64,000 nt of DNA from Paenibacillus azoreducens (GCF_021654775.1 NZ_AP025343.1:5857501-5921500), one strand, 5' to 3'; counted from the stretch's first letter, positions 45,319 to 56,519 are shown. Numbers and translations: made by a program. The notes: generated by a model from the sequence alone, not told the origin.

Positions 45319-46581
45319 TCATATCATCAGGGAATCAATGAAATGCCGCATATCAATCATGGTATGGCTGACTCGCGATGCTTCTGCCGCAAAGGCCATC
45401 AGATGACTTTGAACCGAATTTTCGGCAGAAGACAGGCCCTTCGCGTATTCTCCAGAGTCAACGAGATGAATAAAATCTCGAACCATAATCCAGTCCCCGC
45501 CGCCATGACCGATATGCCCTTTGGGAGGTTGCAAAGTTATTTTCACCTCTTCACCTGTATCAAACCGCTTTACAATAATCTCATTGAGCTCCATGGCACC
45601 GCGAATTTCCCCTTTTGTCCCGGTCAGATGAATAAATCGTCCTCCATCCCGTGCAAAGGCAGTCATGGTGAATACAGCCGTTACTTCATTTTCAAACTCA
45701 AAATTGACAACTTGATGATCAACTACATCGTTCTCGCAATAATAGACACATCTTCCATATGGACCGTCATGCAGCGCCTTCAACCGTCCCTCATAGCTTA
45801 AATCGGCACTGATCGAGGTAGTAGGCCAGTCAATACTGTCCGTCAAATAAAAGTTTGGAGCATAATATTCACATGAAGCAGCGACAGGACAGCCGTCAAG
45901 GCATCTTTTAGGGGCTCCTTCCGGAGCATTCTCCGGTCTAAAATAAGAAAGCGCTCCGTATGAGGACACATAAGTGCATGGGGAATCGACGATCCACTGT
46001 AAAATATCCATATCATGACATGCCTTTGCGAGAATCATGGGACTGGATTGCTTCGAATTCCCCCAGTTTCCTCTCACAAAGCTGTGAGCCTGATGCCAAT
46101 AGCCTACATATTCATTGTGCTGAACCGTCATAAGTCTACCAATAGCACCCGATTGCAGCAGTTCCTTGATACGAGAGAAAAACGGGGTATAGCGAAGCAC
46201 ATGACATATCGAGAATACATTGCCTAGCTGTTTCGCTTTCTCCCCCATCTCGATGCATTCTTCCGGAAGCGGCGACATTGGTTTTTCCAGCAATACATGA
46301 TACCCTAATTCCAATGCGCGCATCGTTTGTCGATAATGGTCCTGATCCTGCGTGCAAATGAATACCGCATCCGCAAGCCGCTTCTGCGTAAGCAGCGCAT
46401 CTGCATCCATAAATACCTTCGACTCATCAATCTGATGCTTCTTCGCAAATTGCAGCCGTTTCTCCCAGTCGATTTCAGCAACGGCAACAATGGCCAACTC
46501 TTCCGGATGGGCTATTGCATAATCTGCATATACTTGGCCACGCACACCTGCACCTATGACAGCTACAGTCATTTTCTTCAT
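45319..46581 (-). CDS. Gfo/Idh/MocA family oxidoreductase
   Basis: The 420-residue protein has the N-terminal NAD(P)-binding motif VIGAGVRGQVYAD and the catalytic-site EKP in HVLLEKPMSP near residue 98, followed by the C-terminal alpha/beta domain. An extra cysteine-rich insert (CLDGCPVAASCEYYAP, around 225-240) is typical of one subgroup and may bind metal. Family members oxidise sugar hydroxyls, including steps in glycoside breakdown. It lies between the ABC permeases and the GH42-like gene, so it probably acts on the imported sugar. Confidence 0.9.
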   Translation of the reverse strand: MKKMTVAVIGAGVRGQVYADYAIAHPEELAIVAVAEIDWEKRLQFAKKHQIDESKVFMDADALLTQKRLADAVFICTQDQDHYRQTMRALELGYHVLLEKPMSPLPEECIEMGEKAKQLGNVFSICHVLRYTPFFSRIKELLQSGAIGRLMTVQHNEYVGYWHQAHSFVRGNWGNSKQSSPMILAKACHDMDILQWIVDSPCTYVSSYGALSYFRPENAPEGAPKRCLDGCPVAASCEYYAPNFYLTDSIDWPTTSISADLSYEGRLKALHDGPYGRCVYYCENDVVDHQVVNFEFENEVTAVFTMTAFARDGGRFIHLTGTKGEIRGAMELNEIIVKRFDTGEEVKITLQPPKGHIGHGGGDWIMVRDFIHLVDSGEYAKGLSSAENSVQSHLMAFAAEASRVSHTMIDMRHFIDSLMI

Positions 46582-46604
46582 GATATACCTCCACTGATGA
46601 TCAT

Positions 46605-47450
46605 TTAGCCTTTAATACCGCCCATTGTGAATCCGGATATCAGTTTCTCTTGTAAAAGCAAATACGCAACCAGAACCGGTAATACCGCAATCCACATCGC
46701 TGCAAACAGCACCGTATAATTCGCACTATACTTCTGAATCTCAACTAAATTAGCCAAGCCGACCGCAATCGTATATTGACTTTCGTTTTGCAGCAGAATA
46801 AACGGCTGAAAATAGTCATTCCAAATTCCTATAACAGCAAATGTGCTGACAGCTACAATTCCGCCTCTGGCGAGAGGAAGCATGATGGAAACAAATACTC
46901 GGAAATGACCCGCGCCGTCCATAAACGCAGCTTCTGCATATTCCCAGCTAATGCCTTTAAAGAAGGAATAAAGAATGATCATATTAAATCCAATCCCGCC
47001 TGTATAGCCCAGCATAACGCCAAGCGGATTGAACAAGTCCAGATTCTGCATCAGCAAATACCATGGTCCAAAGGTTCCGATTGTAGGGATCAGAAAACCT
47101 ACGATCGCCAATCCGTATATTACATTTGACCCTTTGAATTTGTACTTGGCCAGCACATAGGCAGGCATTGCGGCAAACATCACGGAAGTACACGTGCCAA
47201 TTGCCGTCATCCATACGCTATTAAAAAAGTATTGGCCTATATGGGCCGAGGACCACGCCTTCATATAGTTCTCCCATAACCATTCCTTGGGCAGTGACCA
47301 TATATTTTGAAAGAACTCGGTGTTGCTCTTAAGGGAATTAATAAACATCCATATAAATGGATAGATTAAGCTAAGCGCATACAGCATGAACAAAATTTGT
47401 ATAATGCCAAGTAAAACTATTTTAGCCGGGCTCTTATGTTTTATCGTCAT
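46605..47450 (-). CDS. carbohydrate ABC transporter permease, MalG type
   Basis: The 281-residue protein has six membrane helices and the binding-protein-dependent transport EAA loop (EYAEAAFMDGAGHFRVFVSIMLPLARGG) that contacts the ATPase. It is the second permease of a CUT1-type importer. No ATPase gene is in the cluster, as is common in Firmicutes where a shared MsmX-type ATPase serves several importers. Confidence 0.94.
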   Translation of the reverse strand: MTIKHKSPAKIVLLGIIQILFMLYALSLIYPFIWMFINSLKSNTEFFQNIWSLPKEWLWENYMKAWSSAHIGQYFFNSVWMTAIGTCTSVMFAAMPAYVLAKYKFKGSNVIYGLAIVGFLIPTIGTFGPWYLLMQNLDLFNPLGVMLGYTGGIGFNMIILYSFFKGISWEYAEAAFMDGAGHFRVFVSIMLPLARGGIVAVSTFAVIGIWNDYFQPFILLQNESQYTIAVGLANLVEIQKYSANYTVLFAAMWIAVLPVLVAYLLLQEKLISGFTMGGIKG

Positions 47451-47480
47451 AGCAGCCTTCCCCCCCTTTTCCTCCCGTTG

Positions 47481-48386
47481 TTAGAACTCTGCTGTATCCA
47501 TGCGTTCCGTCAACCACTTAATAGACCAGACCACAACGAACCCAATTACCGCAAAGATCATCCCGTATGCAGCGGCCATTCCATATGAATTCTTTTCTAC
47601 CACAAGTCTGTACATTTCCAGAGCCACCGTCGTCGAGGAATTGAACGGTCCGCCGTTTGTTAACAGCATGGGTTGAAGGAAGATCGTGAAAGCGCCGCTT
47701 GTGCCCAGAATAATAAGTGTGGAGATCGTCGGCCAGGAAATGGGCAGGACGATATAGTAAAGTTCCTTCCAGAAGTGAATCCCGTCCAGCTTCCCCACTT
47801 CGAAATAATCGGTAGGGATTCGTTGCAGAGCTCCTGTTATAATGACGTTGTTGTAGCCTATTCCGGCCCATATGCAAAATACGAAGACAGAAGCCAGAGC
47901 TGTCTGAGTATCACCAAGCCATACCCGTTTCCATGAGTCGAGGCTGAGCAGATTCAATAATCCGTTTACAATTCCTTGCGTTGGATTCAGTGCGAATGAA
48001 AATACCATCGTAATGACAACGATTGAAATGATAGACGGGAAGAAATATACGATCCGATAGAATCGTGAGAAAGGAATCTTTCGGTACAGCACCAAAGCAA
48101 CAATAAGCGACAGCACAATGCTTAACATGTTGACAGGAATAAAAAGCAAACTGTTTCTAATGGCGGATATCCATACGCCATCGGTAGCCATGCTTTTAAA
48201 AGCTGAAATATAGTTGTCAAAGCCAACCCACGTTTGCCTGCCGGTATAAGGATTCCAATTTTTAAAAGAATATAGCAAAGTTTGAATTTGCAGATATAAC
48301 CCAAACACAAGATAATGGATAAGAGGCCATGCCAGCATGATGGTGATAAACAAACCCCGTTTTGTAATCTTAAATCTCATACGCAT
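47481..48386 (-). CDS. carbohydrate ABC transporter permease, MalF type
   Basis: The 301-residue protein has six membrane helices and the EAA loop near residue 195 (DYFEVGKLDGIHFWKELYYIVLP). It pairs with the permease encoded 30 bp downstream. A hairpin between the binding-protein gene and this one may set their relative amounts. Confidence 0.94.
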   Translation of the reverse strand: MRMRFKITKRGLFITIMLAWPLIHYLVFGLYLQIQTLLYSFKNWNPYTGRQTWVGFDNYISAFKSMATDGVWISAIRNSLLFIPVNMLSIVLSLIVALVLYRKIPFSRFYRIVYFFPSIISIVVITMVFSFALNPTQGIVNGLLNLLSLDSWKRVWLGDTQTALASVFVFCIWAGIGYNNVIITGALQRIPTDYFEVGKLDGIHFWKELYYIVLPISWPTISTLIILGTSGAFTIFLQPMLLTNGGPFNSSTTVALEMYRLVVEKNSYGMAAAYGMIFAVIGFVVVWSIKWLTERMDTAEF

Positions 48387-48419
48387 TAAGTGTCCTTTCT
48401 TGTGATGGTGTAAGAACGA

Positions 48420-48452
48420 GAAGATCTGAATGATAAAACAGCTCAGATCTTC
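48420..48452 (-). promoter_or_regulatory. hairpin between binding-protein and permease genes
   Basis: GAAGATCTGA and TCAGATCTTC form a perfect 10-bp stem with a 13-nt loop right after the binding-protein stop. No T-run follows, which fits an mRNA 3' stabiliser or partial attenuator. Confidence 0.55.
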
Positions 48453-48464
48453 TTCGCCAACGCA

Positions 48465-49826
48465 TTATTTGGTATTGATCAACTTCTGGTTTTCCTTCCA
48501 TTTGTTAGGCGCTGCCTTGACATTTGCCTGGATAACTTCCTCAACAGTCTTGCTTCTTGCGGCTATCGCCGCATAGGCATCGATTCCCGGACTATCCGTG
48601 ATAGCTTGAGGAGCATAGATTAGGGCCACTGTTTTATATTTGTTCGTAGCTTCTATTGCACTTTTGGTAAAATCACTGATGTTAAGACCCTCAACCGAAT
48701 ACGTGAATGCTCTCGAAGAGCCTGTTAGCTCCGTAAACCTGCGATTTGCTTCTTCCGTTGAAGAGAATTGCAGAAATTTCTTTGCTGTTTCGATATTATT
48801 CGATACGCTTGGAATTCCGCCAAACCCGGAAGTTAGCGATTCGAGCACAGGCTCATGCACAACGGCATCTTTCGCAGGAGGAAATGGCATCATTTTCATT
48901 TGAAACCCTTCCGGAATAGAGTCTTTCATTTCATTCTCCAACCAAGCGCCATTTAGTATCATGGCTGCTTTGCCGCGTAAGAACTCCATCTGCGATTCTG
49001 TGTGATTCAACGCTAACGTGCCATCAAGCATCCACTTATCCTTAAACATCTGATCAAGCAATGTGAACGTCCGTTTGAAAGCGGGATCTTCATATAATCC
49101 GGGAATATCCGCCTCGGTAGGATTCGTCAATTTTTCAATGAATTCCGGGCCGCCATACTGCAAGTATGAGGCGTGTCCAAACGGAAATAGATAGTACGGG
49201 TATTGACCCGGATATATCAGTGGGGCAATCCCCTTCGCTTTGATCTGTTCGGCCAACTGCTCAAGCTCTTCCCAGGTGCTTGGAAAATTCCAGCCGTTGT
49301 CCTCAAACATCTTTACGTTGTATATAATGCCTTGCGATAATTGCGCCAAAGGAACGCCATACTTCTTGCCAAAGACATCCATTGACTTGTCCGTGGAATC
49401 CGTGATCTTCTCTTCAATCGTCTTGCCATCAGGCAGCTTCTCATTATACATATCCGTTAGATCCACAAGCTTTCCCGCGGGCCCCCATTTTCTCATTAAG
49501 GAGTCGTCCACAAAAACGACATCCGGCACATTGGTATTCGCTTCGATTCGCGGCTGAATAATATCATTCATCTTCGGATTGCCTTCCAATTCAACCGTCA
49601 CATTCTGATTTTCTTTCTCGAATTCTTCCTTCAGCCATTTAAACCACGCATCTCCGTACCCTCCTTGGAAAAACGCAACCTTAAGCGTAACCTTCCCTCC
49701 ATTGTTTTCGCCTTCTTGAGGCGCTGCAGTTGAAGGCTCCTTGCCACCGGACGATCCGGAACAACCTGCCAACAATCCGCTTGCCATAACTAGACTGAGA
49801 GACAAAGTTATCAATCTTTTAAACAT
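48465..49826 (-). CDS. extracellular sugar-binding lipoprotein
   Basis: The 453-residue protein has a lipoprotein signal (LSLVMASGLLAGC, lipidated Cys near residue 22). A Ser/Gly-rich linker and a family 1 solute-binding fold follow (VAFFQGGYGDAWFKWLKEEFE; MEFLRGKAAMILNGAWLENE). It delivers an unknown sugar to the CUT1 permeases. A perfect cre sequence lies 53 bp upstream of its start. Confidence 0.93.
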   Translation of the reverse strand: MFKRLITLSLSLVMASGLLAGCSGSSGGKEPSTAAPQEGENNGGKVTLKVAFFQGGYGDAWFKWLKEEFEKENQNVTVELEGNPKMNDIIQPRIEANTNVPDVVFVDDSLMRKWGPAGKLVDLTDMYNEKLPDGKTIEEKITDSTDKSMDVFGKKYGVPLAQLSQGIIYNVKMFEDNGWNFPSTWEELEQLAEQIKAKGIAPLIYPGQYPYYLFPFGHASYLQYGGPEFIEKLTNPTEADIPGLYEDPAFKRTFTLLDQMFKDKWMLDGTLALNHTESQMEFLRGKAAMILNGAWLENEMKDSIPEGFQMKMMPFPPAKDAVVHEPVLESLTSGFGGIPSVSNNIETAKKFLQFSSTEEANRRFTELTGSSRAFTYSVEGLNISDFTKSAIEATNKYKTVALIYAPQAITDSPGIDAYAAIAARSKTVEEVIQANVKAAPNKWKENQKLINTK

Positions 49827-49879
49827 AAACGCAGCTCCCCCTTATTTTTAGAAACGCCTGTCAGATTAAACCGAAGAAA

Positions 49880-49893
49880 TGTAATCGGTTACA
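49880..49893. promoter_or_regulatory. cre site upstream of the sugar-binding lipoprotein gene
   Basis: TGTAATCGGTTACA matches TGWAANCGNTNWCA at all 14 positions on both strands. It lies in the 107-bp gap after the nucleoside hydrolase gene. CcpA or another LacI-family repressor could bind it. Confidence 0.65.
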
Positions 49894-49933
49894 TATTTTA
49901 GTCTGAAAATTTCTTATTCCTATCATTATTCGG

Positions 49934-50833
49934 CTATGTTCTTAATACTCTATCTGCAAACATATCCATGATCCTGACATCATCAATCGATAAACAAACA
50001 TGCACATTAGGCTGACTAACGTGGCTCTCTCCGAAGTGAGGTTTCATACTGTATGTCATCCCTCTTGTATGTTCACCCTTCGTCTCGACCTGAACAGACC
50101 TCAGTTCGGCTACCGCCAAGCTTCTATCAATAAGAAGTGCAAATGGAATGGCATCGAACATAATAATCGGGCGGTTGACGCCTACGGATTGCCAACGCTT
50201 AACAAGACGCGCCAGGAAACTCATTTGTTCAGTACCATGGCTTAAGAAAGTCTCAACTGCTTGATCTGTATCGTAAGTTAAATCCAAACAAACCTCGAGG
50301 CCTGCTGCGGTTAACGGTATACCTGAACGGAACAATATATCCGCTGCCTCCGGGTCGCTAACAATGTTGTACTCTCTGTAATGAGCGCTGTATTCTCCCC
50401 CCATCAAAATGATTTCTTTTACATTGCGGATGAATTCCGGCGAACGCTCAATGGCCAAGGCGAGATTCGTCATTGCTCCGATGGCTACAATCGTAATTTC
50501 ACCGGGGGCTTTATTGACGAGACGGATCATCAGATCTGCCCCATCCACCTCGGAAACTACCGGAAAATCAGCTAGCTCCTCGCCGTACTGATTGGGATAT
50601 TCTTCGCGCTCACATTCGCCTGACAGCGGTGTTTGGGCTCCGGCGGCGACAGGAATATGATCCAGATGGTATAAATGAAGCAATGCGCTGGCAATCTTGG
50701 CTCTTAGGTCCGAGCGCATGCCTACCGTTGTAATGCCTTCGATCTGGAGTTCAGGAGAGTTGAGCGCCATTGTTATTGCCAACAAATCATCAATGTCTCC
50801 GCCGATATCAGTATCGATAATAATTCTGTTCAC
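49934..50833 (-). CDS. inosine/uridine-preferring nucleoside hydrolase family protein
   Basis: The roughly 299-residue protein begins NRIIIDTDIGGDIDDLLAI, the calcium-binding DTDxxxDDxxA motif of the family. It continues with IVAIGAMTNLALAIERSPEF, IILMGGEYSAHYREYNIVSDPEAADILFRS and a C-terminal Asp near FDAIPFALLIDRS. Such enzymes cleave N-glycosidic bonds of nucleosides in the cytosol, though some members act on other N-ribosides. GTG 50833 is chosen because AAGGTG lies 8 nt upstream. It is the first gene of the island operon. Confidence 0.9.
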   Translation of the reverse strand: MNRIIIDTDIGGDIDDLLAITMALNSPELQIEGITTVGMRSDLRAKIASALLHLYHLDHIPVAAGAQTPLSGECEREEYPNQYGEELADFPVVSEVDGADLMIRLVNKAPGEITIVAIGAMTNLALAIERSPEFIRNVKEIILMGGEYSAHYREYNIVSDPEAADILFRSGIPLTAAGLEVCLDLTYDTDQAVETFLSHGTEQMSFLARLVKRWQSVGVNRPIIMFDAIPFALLIDRSLAVAELRSVQVETKGEHTRGMTYSMKPHFGESHVSQPNVHVCLSIDDVRIMDMFADRVLRT

Positions 50834-51077
50834 TACCAACGCACCTTCCCGCAAGCCGTTTCTCAGATGTTGTATTCATGCTTTCAATCACGTCTCCCTA
50901 TTCTTAATTTCATTGCAACTGCAATTGCTATTTCTTTAAGCTCATTTTATATTTAACTCAAACAATAAACTATAATTGATCGGCTAAATAGTATCATCAA
51001 ACGTGCTTCACTATTGAAAAAATATTTTCTGTCGCAAGCATCTGCTTGGAAATTATGTCTGAGAGGAATGTAAATCA

Positions 51078-51863
51078 ATGAACTTCAGCCTTAATTTTCT
51101 TCAGTTTTATTACCTTCCTATGTCCGCTTCACCTGATTTTCATAAGCACGGGTGCTTTGAGCTGGTCTACTACAAAAGAGGAACCGGGCATACGAATATA
51201 GGCAGCAACCGATATGAATACCGTCCCAATACATTTGCAATCATACGCCCGAATATGCTGCACGATGAAAAGCATGACGAGGACACCGAAGTTTTCTTTA
51301 TCGGGTTTGATTATGATGATATCCCGATAAGTCTGCCGAATGGCGTTTTTGACGATGGACCCGATCATCATATTTGGCGGCTGCTGCAAAATATGAAGGT
51401 CGAATTCCTGGCGAAAAATAATTTCCACTCGTTGATGCTAAATCTTATTGGCAGTCAATTAATGCTGGAGGTTTGCAGAATTCCGCAAATCAGCTCGGGG
51501 GAACTGGAAAAAGAGGATCGCATCATATACGCGATTAATTTTTTGAAGGAAAATTACACGCAACCCGTACAGCTGCAGCACTTGGCTGAATTATCGGGAT
51601 ACAGCTTTGACCGCTTCCGACATGCATTCAAAGAACGAACCGGTCTTTCGCCGATGAATTACATTATGTTAAAACGCATAGAAAGATCCATCGAGCTGTT
51701 ATGTAATACACGCTTGAAGGTATCTGCGATAGCCAGTGAATGCGGCTTTGCGACTCCTTCGCAATTCAGTTCAATGTTCAAGAAGCATACCGGAATAACG
51801 CCTAAAGAATGCCGGGCAAATCCTCAGGCGCTGCCAGCAAAACCGATATTCTCCGAGGACTGA
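51078..51863 (+). CDS. AraC family transcriptional regulator
   Basis: The 261-residue protein has an N-terminal cupin-type sugar-sensing domain (HKHGCFELVYYKRGTGHT; FAIIRPNMLHDEKHD) and a C-terminal double helix-turn-helix (HLAELSGYSFDRFRHAFKERTG; IASECGFATPSQFSSMFKKHTG) from about residue 160. It is divergent from the catabolic operon with a 245-bp gap, so it probably controls that operon in response to its substrate. AGAGGAA precedes the ATG. Confidence 0.93.
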   Translation: MNFSLNFLQFYYLPMSASPDFHKHGCFELVYYKRGTGHTNIGSNRYEYRPNTFAIIRPNMLHDEKHDEDTEVFFIGFDYDDIPISLPNGVFDDGPDHHIWRLLQNMKVEFLAKNNFHSLMLNLIGSQLMLEVCRIPQISSGELEKEDRIIYAINFLKENYTQPVQLQHLAELSGYSFDRFRHAFKERTGLSPMNYIMLKRIERSIELLCNTRLKVSAIASECGFATPSQFSSMFKKHTGITPKECRANPQALPAKPIFSED

Positions 51864-51867
51864 CGAC

Positions 51868-51945
51868 ACTTCGTAAGAAAAACGTCTATCGACGTACTCT
51901 CATAGAAGACAGACCGCGTTTAGCGGTAATTTTTCTTGCGATATA
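51868..51945. repeat. R1 internal-module fragment
   Basis: CGTAAGAAAAACGTCTATCG through GCGGTAATTTTTCTTGCGAT matches the second internal module of the R1 copy at 8176-8463 but lacks both R1 ends. It lies between the AraC gene and the glpD terminator, inside the island border. Confidence 0.7.
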
Positions 51946-51985
51946 AGGATGCGAGATCTCCGAAGTTTATACTTTCTTATATCTT

Positions 51986-52019
51986 AAAAAAACCTCCGAT
52001 CTGTGCCTGATCGGAGGCT
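51986..52019 (-). terminator. terminator of glpD
   Basis: CCTCCGATC and GATCGGAGG form the stem, followed on the minus strand by seven T, 26 bp after the glpD stop. Confidence 0.92.
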
Positions 52020-52044
52020 TTGAATTTTCAAATTCCCAAGCGCT

Positions 52045-53721
52045 TTATTCCCTGCTCTGCTCCATCTGCGGAACGACTGCCTGATGCAGGGCAATGTCCA
52101 ATTCTTCCGTATATTCGTGGCGTTGTTCCGGCGTCCAGCCGAGAGCGGTAGCCATGAATTCAATGACGGGCTGCTTCCATTCGCGCACCCATTGAATGTT
52201 GAAGAAAAGCGCTCCCGTACGGCGAATGAAAAAGTCTACCGGTCTGATGGTCATTTCTTCGTCTATGGCGTATAGGAGCGGGACAAGCACTTCCAGCGGA
52301 AGTCCGCTTTGCATTGAATTCTCCCGATTGCGTTCCGCAAGTTCGAAGATGCGGTCCACGTTAGAGCCGTAGATGCGTGCCCATCGCTCGGCGAGCGCAG
52401 CGTCTAAGCCGCGGCGAACGCCTTCCTCTCTTTTCTTCTGAACGAAATGCGGGAATGCATCGGAGCCGCCCACATGTCCACCGGAAATCGGCATGTTCTT
52501 CGTCTTCGCCGCCACGAACGCCAAGCCTTCTTCTTTGCTCAGCAGTTGTATGACTAAGTCGACGATCGTTTCGGCCATTTTGCGGTAACCGGTAAGCTTG
52601 CCGCCTGCAATGGTAATCAAGCCGGAAGGGGATTGCCAGATTTCGTCCCGGCGGGAAATTTCGGATGCGTTTTTCCCTTCCTCATAGATGAGCGGCCGCA
52701 CGCCCGCCCAGCTCGATTCGATGTCTTCCGCAGTAAGCTGAATGGTCGGAAACATGTAGCGTATCGCAGCCATAATATAATCGCGGTCTTCCTTCGTCAT
52801 GACAGGCTGGATAGGATCGGCCTTATAGAACGTATCCGTGGTGCCTACATATGTCTTGCCGTCGCGCGGAATCGCAAATACCATCCGCCCGTCCGGCGTG
52901 TCGAAGTAAATCGCCTGCTTCAGCGGAAATTTCGACTGATCGATAACCAGATGGACCCCTTTGGACAGCTGAAGATGCTTCCCGGTCTTGGATCCGTCTT
53001 TGCTGCGGAGCTCATCAACCCAAGGCCCTGCGGCATTAATGATTTTTTTTGCCCGGAATTCATACCTTTCCCCATCCAATTGATCAACCACTCGCACACC
53101 GACGATCTTTTTATTTTCATACAGGAATGAATCTACTTTCATATAATTCAATGCCTTTGCTCCATTGCGAACCGCTTCCTTCATGACTTCAATCGTCAGG
53201 CGCGCGTCATCCGTGCGGTATTCCACATAATAACCGCCGCCCAGGAGCCCTTCCTGTTTCAGCAGCGGCTCGCGATTCAGCGTCTCCTGCATCGGCAGCA
53301 TGCGGCGCCGTTCACTGCGTTTGACTCCGGCAAGGAAGTCATAGACGCGCAGGCCGATGCCCGTGCTGAATTTCCCGAACGTGCCGCCGCGATGAAGCGG
53401 CAGTAGCATCCATTCGGGCGTCGTCACATGCGGGCCGTTCTCATAAACAATGGCGCGCTCCTTTCCGACTTCGGACACCGTTTTGATATCAAATTGCTTC
53501 AAGTAACGAAGCCCGCCATGTACCAGCTTGGTTGAACGGCTGGAGGTTCCTGCGGCAAAGTCCTGCATCTCGAACAATGCCGTGCGCAGTCCTCTCGTCG
53601 TCGCATCCAAGGCAATCCCGGCCCCGGTAATCCCCCCGCCGATCACAATTACGTCAAGGGGTTGTTCCCCTATAGCTTCTACAATCGATTTGCGTTTTGC
53701 AGCTGAAAATGTAACTGTCAT
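52045..53721 (-). CDS. glpD: aerobic glycerol-3-phosphate dehydrogenase
   Basis: This FAD enzyme oxidises glycerol-3-phosphate to dihydroxyacetone phosphate and passes electrons to quinone at the membrane. The 558-residue protein has the FAD-binding [17 protein letters not shown] near residue 22, [17 protein letters not shown] near 65, GPWVDELR and a second FAD contact [16 protein letters not shown] near 385. ATG 53721 follows AGGGAGG; longer in-frame starts lack a ribosome binding site. Its last 86 bp are repeated at the far end of the island. Confidence 0.96.
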   Translation of the reverse strand: MTVTFSAAKRKSIVEAIGEQPLDVIVIGGGITGAGIALDATTRGLRTALFEMQDFAAGTSSRSTKLVHGGLRYLKQFDIKTVSEVGKERAIVYENGPHVTTPEWMLLPLHRGGTFGKFSTGIGLRVYDFLAGVKRSERRRMLPMQETLNREPLLKQEGLLGGGYYVEYRTDDARLTIEVMKEAVRNGAKALNYMKVDSFLYENKKIVGVRVVDQLDGERYEFRAKKIINAAGPWVDELRSKDGSKTGKHLQLSKGVHLVIDQSKFPLKQAIYFDTPDGRMVFAIPRDGKTYVGTTDTFYKADPIQPVMTKEDRDYIMAAIRYMFPTIQLTAEDIESSWAGVRPLIYEEGKNASEISRRDEIWQSPSGLITIAGGKLTGYRKMAETIVDLVIQLLSKEEGLAFVAAKTKNMPISGGHVGGSDAFPHFVQKKREEGVRRGLDAALAERWARIYGSNVDRIFELAERNRENSMQSGLPLEVLVPLLYAIDEEMTIRPVDFFIRRTGALFFNIQWVREWKQPVIEFMATALGWTPEQRHEYTEELDIALHQAVVPQMEQSRE

Positions 53722-53835
53722 CCGATTAACCTCCCTCGTCATACAGACGGTATAAAAGTGAGTATGCAGCGGTCTCAAGCAGACGGGACAACCGTCAGCA
53801 GGCATGTTCCATTCGCCCGCTTGAATCTCTTAAAC

Positions 53836-53886
53836 AAAAAAACCGCAATAACACCTAGGTCATAGACCAAAGTGCAATTGCGGTTT
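53836..53886 (-). promoter_or_regulatory. leader terminator of glpD, probable GlpP antitermination target
   Basis: AAACCGCAAT and ATTGCGGTTTTTTT with an inner GGTC/GACC stem form a terminator about 115 bp upstream of glpD. In B. subtilis GlpP with glycerol-3-phosphate prevents termination at the equivalent site. glpP is in this cluster. Confidence 0.75.
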
Positions 53887-53946
53887 CAAGATTCTCCAAC
53901 CGAATTTAAATATTAACTTATTTAAAATTGTAGCATATTTCCTCTT

Positions 53947-55452
<1,506 letters not shown>

Positions 55453-55535
55453 TTAAGTATTATTGACATATATGAATCATCATTGCTTGATTATACTGAC
55501 TTTCTGCAATTCAATAAAAGCCTTGCATCAGGCGT

Positions 55536-56348
55536 TTACATCGATACGCTGCGGTTTGCCGATTTCCCGGAGAAGAGCAGCGAGATGACGAGAATCACGA
55601 CCGTTATTCCTGCCACGATCCAAATTGCGGCGTCCGATTGACCTAAAAACACATTTTTGTAAAATAACGCTCCAAGCGAACCGCCGAGCAATGGCCCAAC
55701 GACAGGTATCCAGGCATATTTCCAATTGGAACCGCCTTTGCCCGCGATCGGAAGCAGCGCATGCGCAATTCTCGGCCCCAAGTCGCGCGCCGGATTGATC
55801 GCATATCCCGTCGTTCCGCCCAGAGACAAACCGATGCTGACGATCAGAAATCCGACGATGAACGGGTTCAAACCATCCGCAAACTTGTTGGCACCGATAG
55901 CCAAAATGCCGAGAACCAAGATGAACGTTCCGATCATCTCGCTCATTAAGTTGGAGAAAGGATGATATACGGCCGGACTTGTCGAGAATACGCCCAATTT
56001 TGCTCCCGGATCCTCCGTTACCTTCCAATGCGGCAAATAATGCAGATACACAATAACGGCTCCGATGATGGCGCCAAGCAGTTGAGCAGCCATGTATGAG
56101 GGTACGTCAGCCCAAGGTAATTTCCCAATCAGCGCAAGTCCCAAGGTAAGCGCCGGGTTGAGATGAGCTCCGCTTATCGAGCCTACGGAATACGCCGCGA
56201 TCGCAACAGCCAGGCCCCATCCCATCGTAATGACAATCCAACCTGAATTCGCCGCAAAAGATTTTTTAAGCGATACTCCTGCACACACGCCTCCGCCCAG
56301 TGCAATCAGTATCATTGTTCCAATTAGCTCGCCCCAAAACGCTGACAT
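55536..56348 (-). CDS. glpF: glycerol uptake facilitator
   Basis: The 270-residue aquaglyceroporin has six membrane helices and the two NPA half-helix motifs, GAHLNPALTLG near residue 68 and AINPARDLGPR near 188. The Asp following the second NPA marks the glycerol-conducting group. GGAGGG precedes the ATG. It is first in the glpF-glpK transcript, behind a cre-controlled promoter and a leader hairpin. Confidence 0.97.
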   Translation of the reverse strand: MSAFWGELIGTMILIALGGGVCAGVSLKKSFAANSGWIVITMGWGLAVAIAAYSVGSISGAHLNPALTLGLALIGKLPWADVPSYMAAQLLGAIIGAVIVYLHYLPHWKVTEDPGAKLGVFSTSPAVYHPFSNLMSEMIGTFILVLGILAIGANKFADGLNPFIVGFLIVSIGLSLGGTTGYAINPARDLGPRIAHALLPIAGKGGSNWKYAWIPVVGPLLGGSLGALFYKNVFLGQSDAAIWIVAGITVVILVISLLFSGKSANRSVSM

Positions 56349-56388
56349 AGAGACCCCTCCTAAACTTTATGAATGCTAAGAACACAAA

Positions 56389-56458
56389 GAGACCTACATC
56401 AAGTAGGCGCCTTATCTTCCCAGTGCAGGAAAGACGGGCACGTTTGAATGTAGATCTC
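56389..56458 (-). promoter_or_regulatory. leader hairpin of glpFK, probable GlpP target
   Basis: On the minus strand GAGATCTACATTCAA can pair with TTGATGTAGGTCTC, followed by TTTGTG, 41 bp upstream of glpF. It parallels the inverted repeat of B. subtilis glpFK that GlpP antiterminates. The T-run is short. Confidence 0.6.
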
Positions 56459-56490
56459 CAAGTCTCCATAACATTATTAACTTGATTCAA

Positions 56491-56519
56491 ATTTTATTTA
56501 AATTTGTAAACGTTGTCAA
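56491..56519 (-). promoter_or_regulatory. glpFK promoter with overlapping cre site
   Basis: TTGACA (56519-56514), a 17-bp spacer and TAAAAT (56496-56491) lie on the minus strand. TGTAAACGTTGTCA (56505-56518) matches the cre consensus TGWAANCGNTNWCA at all 14 positions and covers the -35, so CcpA would block RNA polymerase. The element starts 1 bp after the glpP stop. Confidence 0.85.

Noticed and set aside
42025..51863. prophage or integrative conjugative element
   Set aside because: All genes are metabolic, transport or regulatory. No integrase, structural or conjugation gene is seen.
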